Shown: positions 10,441 through 20,386, counted from the first letter of the stretch. The stretch is 64,000 bases of DNA from Pseudanabaena sp. UWO311 (GCF_006937785.1 NZ_SJEE01000022.1:1-64000), one strand, 5' to 3'. Program-made: numbers and translations. Notes: generated from the sequence alone by a model not told the origin.

Positions 10441-12093
10441 CTAATTTAATGGGTTTGGAAGAGAAGCAGGTGCTAAAAAATCACAAATAGATTCTGGCTG
10501 AATTGGGCAAGGTTGTTGGCTAATTCGATTGCCTTGAAGACTAACTTTAGTTAATTTAGTTAATCTTGATAGGGGCTTAATATCTTGGATTCTATTGCCA
10601 CTTAAATCAAGTTCAATTAGATTGGTTAAATCTACTAGAGGCGTAATTTCAACAATTTCGTTTCCTAAAAGATTAAGGAATTTTAATTTAGCCAAACTTG
10701 ATATTGGCTTAATATTACTAACTTGATTTTTACTAATACTAAGATGGTTGAGATTAGTCAAACTGGCTAGGGGATTTATATCACTAATTTGATTGTCATT
10801 GAGTTCTAAAAGAGTCAAATTAGTCAAACTAGATAAAGGTTTAATATTTCCAATTTGATTGCTAATTAGACCAAGTTCAGATAATTTAGTTAAACTAGAT
10901 AAAGGTTTTAAATCACTTATCTCATTATTATACAGATATAGCTTATTCAATCCAATCAAACTAGACAAAGGCTGCAAATCACTAATTTGATTATTGGAGA
11001 GATAGAGTGTGTTCAAATTAATAATATTAGCTAGAGGCTTGATATTACTGATTTTATTACTAGATAGCCAAAGCTCTGTTAGACTATACAATTTTTCTAG
11101 AGGTCTAATATCATTAACTTGGTTATCAAAAAGAGTTAGTGACCTGAGAGTAAATAAACCTGATAGTGGATTAATATTACTAATTTTATTTTGATGCAGT
11201 TCGAGTCTATATAAACCAGGCATACTTGCTAGAGCTTGAATATCACTGATTTGATTATTGGAGAGATAGAGTGAGATCAAATTAGTCAAGCTTGATAAAG
11301 ACTTAATATTGCTAATTCGATTTTCAGAGAGAGAAAGAAGCGTCAAGCTTTTCAAATCCTGTAAAGAGTTAATATCACTAATTTGGTTTTGGTGAAGTTC
11401 AAGTCTAGATAAACGATTTAAACTTGCTAAGGGTTTAATATTACTGATCTGATTACCGTAGAGCCAAAGTACTTTTAAATTAATTAGACCTGCTATCGGC
11501 TTGATATCCTTGATCTGATTTTTAGACAACGATAACACGCTCAAATTCTTCAACTTCTGTAAAGGCTGAACATTAGTGATGCTATTGCCATGCAGATTGA
11601 GTATGATTAGTTTAGTCAAATTTTTAAGCGGTTCAATATTACTAATGCGATTGCTATTCAAATTAATCTCATTTAAAGCAACTAAATTTTCTAGAGCTTT
11701 AATATCTTTAATTTGATTACTTGATAAATAGACTCCAGTTAGTTTTTTCAAACTAGCTATTGGTTGAATATCGCTAATTTGATTGTTGTCAAGACCCAGC
11801 TTCGTTAAATTTTTCAAACTAGCGATCGGTCTAATATCGCTGATCTGATTCTTTTCGAGCTTAAGTTCAGAAAGACTATTGAGATTTTTATCAGCCGCTT
11901 TGCAGTCTTGAGTACCAGACTTTTTTAGTAGTACATCAATTGTATTTTTAGTTTCAGGAGAGAGTGATTTTTTTTGCAAGCACCATTGTTCAAAGCTTAG
12001 ATTTTCGGTCGAAACTGCTTCTGCATTTAGGCTGTGGACAAATAAAAGGAAAGTTGCGGCTGAAAAAATCCCAAAGATTAAAAATAATTTCAT
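10441..12093 (-). CDS. secreted leucine-rich-repeat protein (internalin-type LRR)
   Basis: 550 residues: a signal peptide (MKLFLIFGIFSAATFLLF, cleavage likely after LNA near residue 24), a short cap with two cysteines (QWCLQKK and TQDCKAA) and about 21 consecutive 22-residue repeats of the form LxxLxLxxNxISxIxPLxxL, to near residue 530. LRR arrays of this kind bind proteins; the partner is unknown. The ATG overlaps the end of the CHAT-TPR gene by 4 bp, so the two are translationally coupled and probably act together. The repeats are well diverged at DNA level, arguing for long-term selection. Confidence 0.85.
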   Translation of the reverse strand: MKLFLIFGIFSAATFLLFVHSLNAEAVSTENLSFEQWCLQKKSLSPETKNTIDVLLKKSGTQDCKAADKNLNSLSELKLEKNQISDIRPIASLKNLTKLGLDNNQISDIQPIASLKKLTGVYLSSNQIKDIKALENLVALNEINLNSNRISNIEPLKNLTKLIILNLHGNSITNVQPLQKLKNLSVLSLSKNQIKDIKPIAGLINLKVLWLYGNQISNIKPLASLNRLSRLELHQNQISDINSLQDLKSLTLLSLSENRISNIKSLSSLTNLISLYLSNNQISDIQALASMPGLYRLELHQNKISNINPLSGLFTLRSLTLFDNQVNDIRPLEKLYSLTELWLSSNKISNIKPLANIINLNTLYLSNNQISDLQPLSSLIGLNKLYLYNNEISDLKPLSSLTKLSELGLISNQIGNIKPLSSLTNLTLLELNDNQISDINPLASLTNLNHLSISKNQVSNIKPISSLAKLKFLNLLGNEIVEITPLVDLTNLIELDLSGNRIQDIKPLSRLTKLTKVSLQGNRISQQPCPIQPESICDFLAPASLPNPLN

Positions 12094-15000
12094 TGTTGCA
12101 AACCATTACTAATTAAAATGAATGCTGACCAATAGAAGGGATGCGAGAAATTTTTAGAGCGAATTGTCGCGATTTGCGCTTGTCGTAAAGACTCAGCCTT
12201 AGAGCGATCGCCTTGCTTGACATCATTATAAAATGCTTGCATTAACGCTTGCGTCCCCTCATCACTTACTTGCCAGAGAGATGCGATCGCTGCTTTTGCA
12301 CCAGCCCGTTGCACTTGATAACCAAATCCCAAAATTTCAATGCCATTACCTAATTTCCCGACTCCAGTTTGGCAAGCGCTGAGAACGATCAAGTCAACAT
12401 TGGACATTGGTAAATCCTTCATTTCACTGAGCAAAATCTTATCGCCATTACCAAAAATCAAGAATGAATCTTCGGGTTTACCAGAGTTAAACTCGGCATG
12501 AGTCGCTAAGTGTACAATATTTTTATTTTGCATTTGGGTTTCAGTAGCTTTGCGACTGAAATCGTTTGCCACTAGTTTTGTCGTATCAGGCAAAGCATCA
12601 GAAATAGATTGAACTTCGGTAACTGTAGCGGGCAGAGCAACCTGTCCAAACTTAGTAGTATTTTGAGCACCGCCAAATGCTCCCGCTAAGATACGAAGTT
12701 GCCTTTGTGGCTTTTGTGTAAAGTCACTGAGACTATAAGCAATTAAGTTGTTAACGCGGTACTTCTCAACCAGCCATTGTTTGCCATCATAGAGTGCAGC
12801 AATTGGGATATAGCGTAGGAGTCCATCAGGGGCATAGAGAATGGTATTCGTATTTGCAAGGTCGGCTTCGATAGGCTTGATTAGCAAATTATAGAGTTTA
12901 GTTGCAGGTTCAATCACATCCAACGAGTCAGTGTCGCGTAGCCCTGCTTTAAAATCTATAACTAGTTGGTTGATCTCTACTTCTTTAATCGCCACAGATC
13001 GATGAATTGGTGGTTTGTTAGGTATAAATAAAATCAGTTCTATGCGATCACTTAAAAGCAGTGGATAGAGCAAAGCATGACCTTGAGGTAGTTTTTGCAA
13101 ATAGTCAGGGACGCGATTGAGTTCTGCGGGTGCCATTTGAAGCAATTGTTGGACGATCTTTTGATTCCCATCTACCAATGGTTTAATAGAATTTATCGGC
13201 TGAGCCGTAATTAATTGAACTTGTGAACTTTCTTCAGGAAATAGATATATGCCTTGGGCAGTTCGCTCATTCCCCTTGACGTTTAGTAAGTAGTCTTGGA
13301 GTTCCTGTACTTTCAGCAAATCCAAAACCTGTAATGCTTCCATTACTCGTCCTTTTTCCAATAAAAGAGCAGCTAGGACACGATAGTTAGCAGCAACAGT
13401 CTGTTGATAGGATCTTTGCTGCTCTAAAGACAGTGCACGCAGTTCTTTGCGGATGGATTCAGTCAAATTAACTGATTGTTTGTAGAAGGCGATCGCTAGT
13501 TCAGGATATTGTCGCCTGATCAACAAGCCCAAATTCCCGACTAACTTACTTTCTCGGTTGCGATCGCCAACTTCACGAGCATAGGGGATTGAGTCTTGAA
13601 AAGCCTGAAAAGCCTTATCATTCTGATCTGACAAGGTATAGGTTAAACCAAGACTATAAAGAGCAGAACCAATACCAGCCTGATCGCCGATGGCTCGATA
13701 TATATCTAATGCCTGTTGATGGGAGGCGATCGCTTGAGCCGCTTGATTTAGCTCCGAATATATAGAGCCTAACTGTGAAAGCATTGAGGCTTCATAAGCA
13801 CGATTGCCCGATTGTTTAAAAAACTCCAATAAACTCAATGTGGATTTTAATTGGGCTTGGGGATCTTTTGAAGATGGATTGGTTCTTAATGCCGCAATTA
13901 AGAATTGCTGCATTTTTTGGATTTGGGGGACGCTTGTAATTGATTTAGGCAATTTTTTAAAAAGTTCTAATACTTTCTCAGGCTCCCCCAATTGAGAATA
14001 AACCGCTCCTGTAAACATTAATGCTACTCCTTCACCAGTGACATCACCTAGCGATTGATAGATTGATCTGGCTTCTTGAAGTGTATTAAGGGCTTTTGGA
14101 TATTGACTAAGTGAAGTGTAGAGGCTCCCTTGACCAACGAGAATACTCGCGAGAGTATTGCGATCGCTGGGTTTAGCATTAGCAGTATTAGTCAGATCTC
14201 GATAAATAGTACTCGCTTGTTCAAAGAGAACCAAAGCTTCGCGATTCTGTCCTTGAGCAAGACGGACTTCAGCAATATTTTTTAAATTGCGTCCTTCCCC
14301 AGCGCGATCTCCTAGTTGTTGATAGACTTTTTCAGCTTGGAGATAGATTTCGATTGCTTTAGGGAATTCGGTGAGATTACGATAGGATTGGGCAACAGCG
14401 TTGAGCTGCTCAGCTTCGCGAGGTCGATCGCCTGCCTTTCGCACCAATTCTAAAGCTTTAAGATTTAGCTGCAATACTTTGGTATATTCAAATGATATGT
14501 TTAAAATATTTGCTTCCAGATTCAGAGCACTTGCCTCTCCTAAAAAATTGCCAAGCTGCTGATATGCGATCGAGCTTTGCCGAGTCATCGCCAAAGATTT
14601 ATCCTTTTGACCGAGTAACCCATAGGCTGAAGCTAAATAGAAGAGATTTTGTGCTTCTGCGGCGCGATTTCCCTCAGCACGACTAAGTTCTAGAGCAGGT
14701 TCAAAATACTGGAGCGATTTTTGGAAATCAAATTTCTTTACAAAAATAATTCCGATCGTGGCAAGGGTTTTTCCCTCACGATAGCTATCTTTTACTCTTT
14801 TGCGAATTGCTAATGACTCCTCCAGCAATGGCAGAGCTTTAGCATATTGTTCTAGACCTATATAAGCCTTGCCCAATTGATATCGAGTTTCACCTTCCGC
14901 CTTCAGAAAAAGCTTCTTATCCGCAGATGTTGAACTTGCCTGCTGTGACTGTTGAATCGCGAGTGCTTGCTGCAAATTTTCTAGAGATTGGGCTTCTTGC

Positions 15001-15350
15001 CATAGTCCAATCTGTGCTGAGCCAATCCCAGTTAAGGCAATTGACTCACCAAGGCGATCGCCTCGGCTACGATGATTAATTAAAGCTTGTTGGTAATGCT
15101 TTAAAGATTCTTGAAAATTACCCTGATCAAAAAGTTTTTCGGCTTTTTGTAAAAGCACATCCGCTGATGTAGAAGTTGGTTCGGAAGATATATTTTTAGG
15201 TCGATCAATAGATTCAATCGTGATTATTTTAGTGGGGATATCCTTCAAAGCATTGGAATAGGAAGGCTTGATGCCAACTTCTGATATAGCCAGCATCATC
15301 CCTAAAACAAGTGAGCGTGATAGGCGAGCGCTGATAATTTTTTTTGGCAT
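12090..15350 (-). CDS. TPR-CHAT protein (caspase-like protease domain), probably exported
   Basis: About 1086 residues. TPR repeats run from about residue 60 to 620 (repeated A-x-x-Y-x-x-A-L-x-x-Y patterns). A CHAT domain fills the last ~350, with the His of HLATHAEF near residue 951 and the Cys of LSACQTG near 993, the expected His-Cys dyad of clan CD peptidases. Start: ATG 15350 has AGGA about 9 bases upstream and yields an N-terminal hydrophobic segment ending PSYSNA that looks like a signal peptide; the GTG/ATG-type extension to 15383 lacks this support. CHAT proteins are common in filamentous cyanobacteria; the target is not known. It heads an operon with the LRR gene. Confidence 0.85.
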   Translation of the reverse strand: MPKKIISARLSRSLVLGMMLAISEVGIKPSYSNALKDIPTKIITIESIDRPKNISSEPTSTSADVLLQKAEKLFDQGNFQESLKHYQQALINHRSRGDRLGESIALTGIGSAQIGLWQEAQSLENLQQALAIQQSQQASSTSADKKLFLKAEGETRYQLGKAYIGLEQYAKALPLLEESLAIRKRVKDSYREGKTLATIGIIFVKKFDFQKSLQYFEPALELSRAEGNRAAEAQNLFYLASAYGLLGQKDKSLAMTRQSSIAYQQLGNFLGEASALNLEANILNISFEYTKVLQLNLKALELVRKAGDRPREAEQLNAVAQSYRNLTEFPKAIEIYLQAEKVYQQLGDRAGEGRNLKNIAEVRLAQGQNREALVLFEQASTIYRDLTNTANAKPSDRNTLASILVGQGSLYTSLSQYPKALNTLQEARSIYQSLGDVTGEGVALMFTGAVYSQLGEPEKVLELFKKLPKSITSVPQIQKMQQFLIAALRTNPSSKDPQAQLKSTLSLLEFFKQSGNRAYEASMLSQLGSIYSELNQAAQAIASHQQALDIYRAIGDQAGIGSALYSLGLTYTLSDQNDKAFQAFQDSIPYAREVGDRNRESKLVGNLGLLIRRQYPELAIAFYKQSVNLTESIRKELRALSLEQQRSYQQTVAANYRVLAALLLEKGRVMEALQVLDLLKVQELQDYLLNVKGNERTAQGIYLFPEESSQVQLITAQPINSIKPLVDGNQKIVQQLLQMAPAELNRVPDYLQKLPQGHALLYPLLLSDRIELILFIPNKPPIHRSVAIKEVEINQLVIDFKAGLRDTDSLDVIEPATKLYNLLIKPIEADLANTNTILYAPDGLLRYIPIAALYDGKQWLVEKYRVNNLIAYSLSDFTQKPQRQLRILAGAFGGAQNTTKFGQVALPATVTEVQSISDALPDTTKLVANDFSRKATETQMQNKNIVHLATHAEFNSGKPEDSFLIFGNGDKILLSEMKDLPMSNVDLIVLSACQTGVGKLGNGIEILGFGYQVQRAGAKAAIASLWQVSDEGTQALMQAFYNDVKQGDRSKAESLRQAQIATIRSKNFSHPFYWSAFILISNGLQQ

Positions 15351-15621
15351 AGATTTTTCCTGTAATGTAAATTTCTGCTTCACAATTTCGCTAAGTACCT
15401 ACTTAAGAATTTTTTGGGATCTCCTACTAGAAAGGGGATCGGGGGAATCCCTTAAAGCTTTATCACGACAGATTTTATTTCTTAAATAGTTTCTAGAACT
15501 AGATCACCCATCACGTTGTCATATAATCTAACAGCTGAATAAGATATACGGTGAATTGCACTTCGTATCTTAACTGTCCTAATTTAGCAAATATTTTTAC
15601 AGAAAGACACAGCCAAAAGTT

Positions 15622-16362
15622 ATGGAAATATCTGATATCTCTGAGATTATTGAGGAAAACAACGAAGATGAACCTAAAGAATTAGGAGATCAAGACAGCT
15701 CTCAAAAGCAAAATGATTCGCCAAAAGAGCAAAAAAACAAAAATAAGAATCAGCTTAATAATTACGTGGCGATCACAGTAGTTTTGTTTGTTACCTTTAT
15801 GGGCGTATGCAAAGTTAAAAGTGACAATGTAGTCCAAGCCATGCAAAAAGCTCAAGCCGATCGCATTGATACATGGGCATTTTATCAAGCTCGAAATGTT
15901 CGCGCGGAAATTGCCAAATCGACAGTTGCTCAATTAAAGTTACAAGCTCTGGCGACACAGCAGACCAAAGCCCTTGCTGAGTACAGTAAAGAAATTGCCA
16001 AGTATGAAGCGATCGCTGCTAAACAAGATAAAGAAAAAGACAAACTACAGCAGCAAGCCTTAGATACTGAAAAACTCTACGAGCAGTTGAATGTCCATGA
16101 TGACCAGTTTGACTTGTCAGAAGCTGCGTTTGCCCTTGCGATCGCCTTGCTAGCAATGACATCTCTCACCCAAAAAGGTTGGCTTTATGGTGCAGCTATG
16201 GTTCCTGCCGCTTTCGGTTTGTTTATGGGGCTAGCTGGTCTATTAAACTGGGATTATCATCCTGAAGCTTTGACAAAATATTTGTCAGAAAATACTACTT
16301 ACAAAGCCGAGCACAAAATCTCGACCTTGCCTTACCCACAGCTAAAAAGCTCAAATCCATAG
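15622..16362 (+). CDS. DUF4337-family membrane protein
   Basis: 246 residues. An acidic, Asn/Lys/Gln-rich N-terminus (1-45) is followed by a transmembrane segment (YVAITVVLFVTFMGVCKV), then KSDNVVQAMQKAQADRIDTWAFYQA, the characteristic DUF4337 block, a coiled coil to about residue 165, and two C-terminal membrane segments. The function of the family is unknown. Transcribed divergently from the CHAT gene across a ~270-bp region that contains a half copy of the C/G-run palindrome (about 15431-15452) but no clear operator. Confidence 0.75.
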   Translation: MEISDISEIIEENNEDEPKELGDQDSSQKQNDSPKEQKNKNKNQLNNYVAITVVLFVTFMGVCKVKSDNVVQAMQKAQADRIDTWAFYQARNVRAEIAKSTVAQLKLQALATQQTKALAEYSKEIAKYEAIAAKQDKEKDKLQQQALDTEKLYEQLNVHDDQFDLSEAAFALAIALLAMTSLTQKGWLYGAAMVPAAFGLFMGLAGLLNWDYHPEALTKYLSENTTYKAEHKISTLPYPQLKSSNP

Positions 16363-16414
16363 ACATAAAAGGTTCTGAGCGAATTTTTTACTAATGTATT
16401 AAACTAACTAAACA

Positions 16415-16618
16415 ATGAAAAACTTTATCCAAAACCTGCTGCGATACCCCAAATTCCTCGCCCTAATCACCGGTGGCGTTCTCTCTGTAGTGATTGCGCC
16501 AATTATTCCTTTATTCAACAATCCTCTGACTGCGATCGCTATGATTTCAGCAATCATTAGTGGTTTTATTGGTGTATCACTAGTATTAAGAGCTATGCTA
16601 GGACTAGACATCGCTTAG
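16415..16618 (+). CDS. small DUF751/Ycf33-like membrane protein
   Basis: 67 residues with two membrane segments. The pattern F-x-x-N-x-x-RYPKF near the start and NPLTAIAMISAIISGF followed by LRAMLGL at the end matches the cyanobacterial DUF751 (Ycf33-like) family as I remember it. Lying shortly before rbfA is a common cyanobacterial arrangement. Its function is unknown; thylakoid or plasma-membrane location is inferred. Confidence 0.7.
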   Translation: MKNFIQNLLRYPKFLALITGGVLSVVIAPIIPLFNNPLTAIAMISAIISGFIGVSLVLRAMLGLDIA

Positions 16619-16676
16619 TGAATCTTGACGCAGATTTGATTTGAGCTTCAACTTCGCCACATGTTGAACTATCACC

Positions 16677-16979
16677 ATGTTAAGCATTATGTTAGATATC
16701 ATTATCATCTTATTAGTGGGTGTAGCGCCACCAATCCTATCCCTGTGGGTGCTTCACCGTACTCAAGCTCATTATCGGCAAATAAATTCGGCGGCGATCT
16801 CCACGCCTATATCCTTAAAGCTCAAAGCACCAGTACCAGCCGAGATGACCTGCATTGATGGATTTGGTTATGTGATTGGCAAAGTCAGCTGCAAATATAA
16901 TGCGCGATCGCCTTACATTCGCTGTGCGGTCAACCCCTGTGGTCCCTGTCAGGATTGTCGGTATTACGACAGCCTATGA
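16677..16979 (+). CDS. small DUF6464-like protein with N-terminal membrane anchor
   Basis: 100 residues: one hydrophobic segment (IMLDIIIILLVGVAPPILSL) and a soluble C-terminus ending CKYNARSPYIRCAVNP followed by CGPCQDCRYY. The five clustered cysteines suggest metal or redox chemistry. I recall this C-terminal motif from the cyanobacterial DUF6464 family. Start at ATG 16677 or 16689. Its TGA lies inside the hairpin at 16977-17011. Confidence 0.65.
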   Translation: MLSIMLDIIIILLVGVAPPILSLWVLHRTQAHYRQINSAAISTPISLKLKAPVPAEMTCIDGFGYVIGKVSCKYNARSPYIRCAVNPCGPCQDCRYYDSL

Positions 16980-17011
16980 TATAAAGTCCATCCGAGATGG
17001 ACTTTATATCA
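16977..17011. repeat. perfect 15-bp hairpin between DUF6464 gene and rbfA
   Basis: TGATATAAAGTCCAT and its exact inverse are separated by ccgag. The left arm contains the stop codon of the upstream gene; the right arm begins with an ATG (16997) in frame with rbfA that is therefore unlikely to be the real start. It could act as an attenuator, RNA processing site or weak terminator. Confidence 0.75.
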
Positions 17012-17053
17012 AAAAGTTCAAAACTTAAAGTTTATTGTGATAAGTACAAATCT

Positions 17054-17458
17054 ATGGCTACTACAAGACGAGTTGCTCGTGTTGCTGAATTAATTAAGCG
17101 AGAAGTCAGTAACATGTTGCTTAAAGATATTAAAGATGATCGCGTGGGCATGGGTATGGTTAGTGTTACCGATGCCGAGCTATCAGGCGATCTCCAACAT
17201 GTAAAAATCTTTGTCAGTATATATGGTACTGAAGAAGCTAGAGCGCAAACTATGGAGGCTCTCGCTTCAGCCACTGGCTTTATCAAGCGCGAAGTTGGGC
17301 AACGGTTATCATTACGGCGCGTTCCCGAAGTTGTCTTCCATGAAGATCGATCCTTTGAACGTGGTGTCAAAGTGCTGTCGCTAATTAATCAACTAAGTCG
17401 AGAACGCGAAGAACGAGAGTCAACCGCAGAAGAAAAGGAGTCCAATTCAAGTGATTGA
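17054..17458 (+). CDS. rbfA: 30S ribosome-binding factor A
   Basis: 134 residues from ATG 17054, the usual RbfA length. It binds the 30S subunit near the decoding region and helps 16S rRNA 5'-end maturation, and matters for cold growth. [19 protein letters not shown] starts the KH-like fold; [20 protein letters not shown] and [17 protein letters not shown] are family hallmarks. The upstream in-frame ATG at 16997 is inside a hairpin and rejected. The stop overlaps the GTG of the following exbB-like gene, implying coupling. Confidence 0.93.
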   Translation: MATTRRVARVAELIKREVSNMLLKDIKDDRVGMGMVSVTDAELSGDLQHVKIFVSIYGTEEARAQTMEALASATGFIKREVGQRLSLRRVPEVVFHEDRSFERGVKVLSLINQLSREREERESTAEEKESNSSD

Positions 17459-18083
17459 GTTGTTCAAGGCGGGGGGACTAGTTATGTACCCACTCACGGC
17501 ACTATCAGTATTTGCGTTGGCTGGGATCATGGAGCGGCTAATTTTTTGGTTTGCCATCATCAAGCAAGAACGAAAAACTGCCGAAAACATTTTGGCGATC
17601 GCTCGCCAAGACCTGAAACTAGCAGCAGTGGCAGCGGAGCAATCCTTAAAGGTTCCTGTGGCAAGGTTTCTCTATGCTCCCTTAGCCCTAGAGGAGCCAG
17701 ACCCTGAACTATTTCGGCTGGCGCTTGAAAGTACTGCCGACGAAGAATTAACAGAAATGCTCAAGGGTGAAAAGCTGCTCGAAGCAGTGATTACGATCGC
17801 GCCTTTATTGGGGCTACTAGGAACTGTAATAGGGTTAATCAGTTCCTTTTATTCTCTCAAAATTGGTGATGTTGCGGCTAATACGAAGTCGGGATCACTA
17901 ACCGAAGGTATTGCAGAGGCACTAATTACAACTGCGACAGGTTTAATTATTGCCATTTTTGCTTCGGCATTTCATCGCCTATTCCTTGCACTGCAAGATC
18001 AGCAAACCAAGCTATTCATGAAGGTTGGCAATCAATTAGAGCTAATCTACCGCAAGCAATGTCAACACAAGTTATCCAAGTAA
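17451..18083 (+). CDS. MotA/TolQ/ExbB-family proton channel protein
   Basis: 210 residues with GTG start at 17451 preceded by AAGGAG ten bases upstream and overlapping rbfA by 8 bp. Membrane segments lie at about residues 8-30, 110-135 and 155-180; the block [20 protein letters not shown] and [17 protein letters not shown] are the signature of the TolQ/ExbB pore family. These use the proton gradient with an ExbD/TolR partner to energise outer-membrane processes. No ExbD-like gene follows in this window, so its partner must be encoded elsewhere. Confidence 0.88.
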   Translation: MIELFKAGGLVMYPLTALSVFALAGIMERLIFWFAIIKQERKTAENILAIARQDLKLAAVAAEQSLKVPVARFLYAPLALEEPDPELFRLALESTADEELTEMLKGEKLLEAVITIAPLLGLLGTVIGLISSFYSLKIGDVAANTKSGSLTEGIAEALITTATGLIIAIFASAFHRLFLALQDQQTKLFMKVGNQLELIYRKQCQHKLSK

Positions 18084-18155
18084 AAAGGTAAAAGTAAAAA
18101 GTAAAAATGGTAAAGAATCGTAATTGTTCACTTTGGCGCAGTTAACGTCTCTATA

Positions 18156-18270
18156 TATAGCAATGTAAGTTTTGCTTAGGACAAAAAACCAAAAGACGAA
18201 TGGCGGTGCTTCGCGCCGCCATTCGTCTTTTGGTTTTTGATTTGTCCTAGCTATCTCTTACGTTGCTATA
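18156..18270. repeat. 115-bp palindromic repeat with 23-bp inner hairpin between convergent genes
   Basis: Ends TATAGCAATGTAAG and CTTACGTTGCTATA are inverted with one mismatch, and TAGGACAAA is repeated inverted next inside. The core stem (18184-18206 with 18216-18238, 23 bp, perfect) has a loop containing GCTTCGC. TAGGACAAA recurs beside the hairpin at 33148, and a CTATCTCTT...TTGCTATA end recurs beside 39725-39775. It probably also terminates exbB and dnaX transcription. Confidence 0.75.
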
Positions 18271-18276
18271 GATGTT

Positions 18277-18380
18277 ATACCAAAACACAAAATGGCTACA
18301 CCATTTTGTGTTTTTAAAACCTTTACAGGGTTTGGGTTTTAATTCACAGAAGTGTTGCCACACTTTTAAGAATTGGTATT
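18277..18380. repeat. dispersed repeat, copy 1 (ATACCAA...TTGGTAT, two internal hairpins)
   Basis: Outer ATACCAA/TTGGTAT; hairpin AAACACAAAATGG-ctaca-CCATTTTGTGTTT at 18283-18313; second small hairpin AAGTGT/ACACTT at 18350-18365. A second full copy with compensatory changes lies at 42104-42206. Together with the preceding repeat it fills the whole 315-bp gap 18084-18398, apart from an A-rich GTAAAA-type simple repeat just after the exbB-like stop. Confidence 0.75.
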
Positions 18381-18398
18381 ACTTGAACCTAGAGCTAG

Positions 18399-20333
18399 CT
18401 ACTGCTCATCGGCTTCTTCATCAAGATCAACAATCTGTCCATTAAACAAATCTGCCAAATTTTTGATCACCCTATCATCTTCCGACATCCCAACATAACC
18501 TTTGTGTTGGCTCTGAGGTGGGTTAACAGGGTTAGGCGGCGCAATGTTTATTTGTGGAACTGTCGATGGAGGTGTAGCTGGAGTATTGGAAACTGAAGGT
18601 GGGATTGGATTTTGGTAAGTGACTGGCGGCGGTGCGATCGCAGGACTAACAGGAAGTGGAGCCGCAACTTTTACTGTTTCAGCTTGTGGAGGTGTAGACA
18701 CAAATGAAAACATCACCTTAATCGGGCGCTGCAAATGTTTGGCAAAAACTTCTTCTAGTTCTGGGCGCTTCTGAACCACGATATTTTTTGTGGTTTCATC
18801 ACGCTTCCCAGCTAAGCCGATTTTGACACTACTACTATCGATCGTAAGAATATGAGCCTGTATCTGGATAAAAACCCATTTTGTAGGTGTTGGCAACATT
18901 GACAAAATGCTTTGCCACATCTGCTCTAAATCATATCCAACTGAAGCAAAGTTCTCAATATCATCACTTCCAGATGATATCGGCGTTTCAATAGCAGGTA
19001 GGGGGGATATTGAAGGTGCAGAGGGTTCAGCCACTTTCAACGTTTGAGGGATTGGCGGTGATTCTTGTATTGGAATTGATAGAGCTTGAGGTGGAGCTTG
19101 TACAGCAGGATTTGTTTTCGGTGGTTGGGTGGCAACTTGCGGAGTTGCAGGGGTCCGCAATGGAATAAATGGTTGTGCCGAAGAAGGGAGTGGTGATTGT
19201 GGCTGAGCGATCGCACCCTGTGCTGATGGCAGTAAACCCATGAGTGTAACTTCTAGCCATAGGCGAGGCTGAGTGGTGTTACGGATTTGCAATTCTGCCG
19301 ATCGCAAATGTTGTTGACCTAGCAAAATATTAGGAATGGGTAAACTTTGAGCTAGTTGACTCAGCCTTTCCCAACCAGAACTAGTCATGGCAACGAGGTC
19401 ACTGCGATCGCTGGCTGTTTTCGCAATTAATAGATCTCGATATACATTCGCTAAGTTCTGCAAAACGATCAAGGGTTCTCGACCCCGATCCATAATTCGT
19501 CGCACATAATCAATTAGTTGAATGGAATGATCGGCTGCGATCGCTTCGATCAATGATAGTAAATCCTGTTCAGGAACTGAACCTACTAAATCCCATACTG
19601 CTTCAACTGTGATCTCTCCATCCAATAGACTCAATTGATCGAGTAGAGATTCTGCATCACGTAATCCACCCTGAGCAATCTGAGCAACTAAAGTTAGTGC
19701 TTCAATATGAATATTAATATTCTCATTTGCAGCAATCTTCCCTAAATGCTTGACCATCGCATCAAGTGGAATCCGCCGAAAGTCAAATCGCTGACATCGC
19801 GAAATAATCGTTGGTAATACGCGCTGTGGATCGGTAGTTGCAAGAATAAAAGTAACGCGATCGGGAGGCTCTTCAAGGGTTTTTAGCAGTGCGTTAAACG
19901 CTGCTGTGCTGAGCATATGACATTCGTCAATAATATAAACCTTAAATCTTGCCTTAACTGGCGCAAACTGGGCGCGTTCGATTAATTCTCGAATATTATC
20001 AACACCAGTATTACTTGCCGCATCAATTTCGGTAATATCCAGCGCATTACCATTAGCGATGCTGTGGCATAGTTCACACTTGCCACAAGGGTTGGGAGTA
20101 GGTTGGTCAGAGCTTAGGCAATTGAGCGACTTTGCCATGATTCGCGCACTGGACGTTTTGCCTGTACCTCTTGCGCCTGTAAATAGGTATGCGGGTGCGA
20201 TACGCTTAGTGTTTAAGGCATTGCTAAGAGTATGCGCGATCGCCTCTTGCCCAACGAGGTCAGCAAAGATTTGCGGTCGATATTTGTGGTGTAGTGGCTC
20301 ATAGCCCATAGGAACACGATGATGCTCAAGCAC
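18399..20333 (-). CDS. dnaX: DNA polymerase III subunit gamma/tau
   Basis: 644 residues; the clamp-loader ATPase that loads the sliding clamp. Walker A GARGTGKTS at residues 53-61, zinc-binding cysteines C72, C83, C86 and C89, DECHML at about 136-141 as Walker B/sensor region, and TFILATTDP with SRCQRFDF sensor 1/arginine finger region. Residues about 375-480 form a Pro/Gln/Ser-rich linker, then a tau-like C-terminal domain. The first codon used is GTG at 20333; ATG 20309 is an alternative. No intein is present, unlike the split or inserted inteins known in some cyanobacterial dnaX genes. Confidence 0.93.
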   Translation of the reverse strand: MLEHHRVPMGYEPLHHKYRPQIFADLVGQEAIAHTLSNALNTKRIAPAYLFTGARGTGKTSSARIMAKSLNCLSSDQPTPNPCGKCELCHSIANGNALDITEIDAASNTGVDNIRELIERAQFAPVKARFKVYIIDECHMLSTAAFNALLKTLEEPPDRVTFILATTDPQRVLPTIISRCQRFDFRRIPLDAMVKHLGKIAANENINIHIEALTLVAQIAQGGLRDAESLLDQLSLLDGEITVEAVWDLVGSVPEQDLLSLIEAIAADHSIQLIDYVRRIMDRGREPLIVLQNLANVYRDLLIAKTASDRSDLVAMTSSGWERLSQLAQSLPIPNILLGQQHLRSAELQIRNTTQPRLWLEVTLMGLLPSAQGAIAQPQSPLPSSAQPFIPLRTPATPQVATQPPKTNPAVQAPPQALSIPIQESPPIPQTLKVAEPSAPSISPLPAIETPISSGSDDIENFASVGYDLEQMWQSILSMLPTPTKWVFIQIQAHILTIDSSSVKIGLAGKRDETTKNIVVQKRPELEEVFAKHLQRPIKVMFSFVSTPPQAETVKVAAPLPVSPAIAPPPVTYQNPIPPSVSNTPATPPSTVPQINIAPPNPVNPPQSQHKGYVGMSEDDRVIKNLADLFNGQIVDLDEEADEQ

Positions 20334-20386
20334 TGCTGGTCAAATATATCATTCACCAGTATAGCGATTACTCTTAGTTTTATATA

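Noticed and set aside
10500-11900. Regularly spaced DNA repeats that could suggest a CRISPR array or tandem repeat
   Set aside because: The ~66-bp period is the codon imprint of 22-residue leucine-rich repeats in an intact reading frame.
16997-17053. N-terminal extension of rbfA from ATG 16997
   Set aside because: The ATG is the first codon of the right arm of a perfect hairpin, and RbfA proteins start at [13 protein letters not shown] 17054 gives the normal length.
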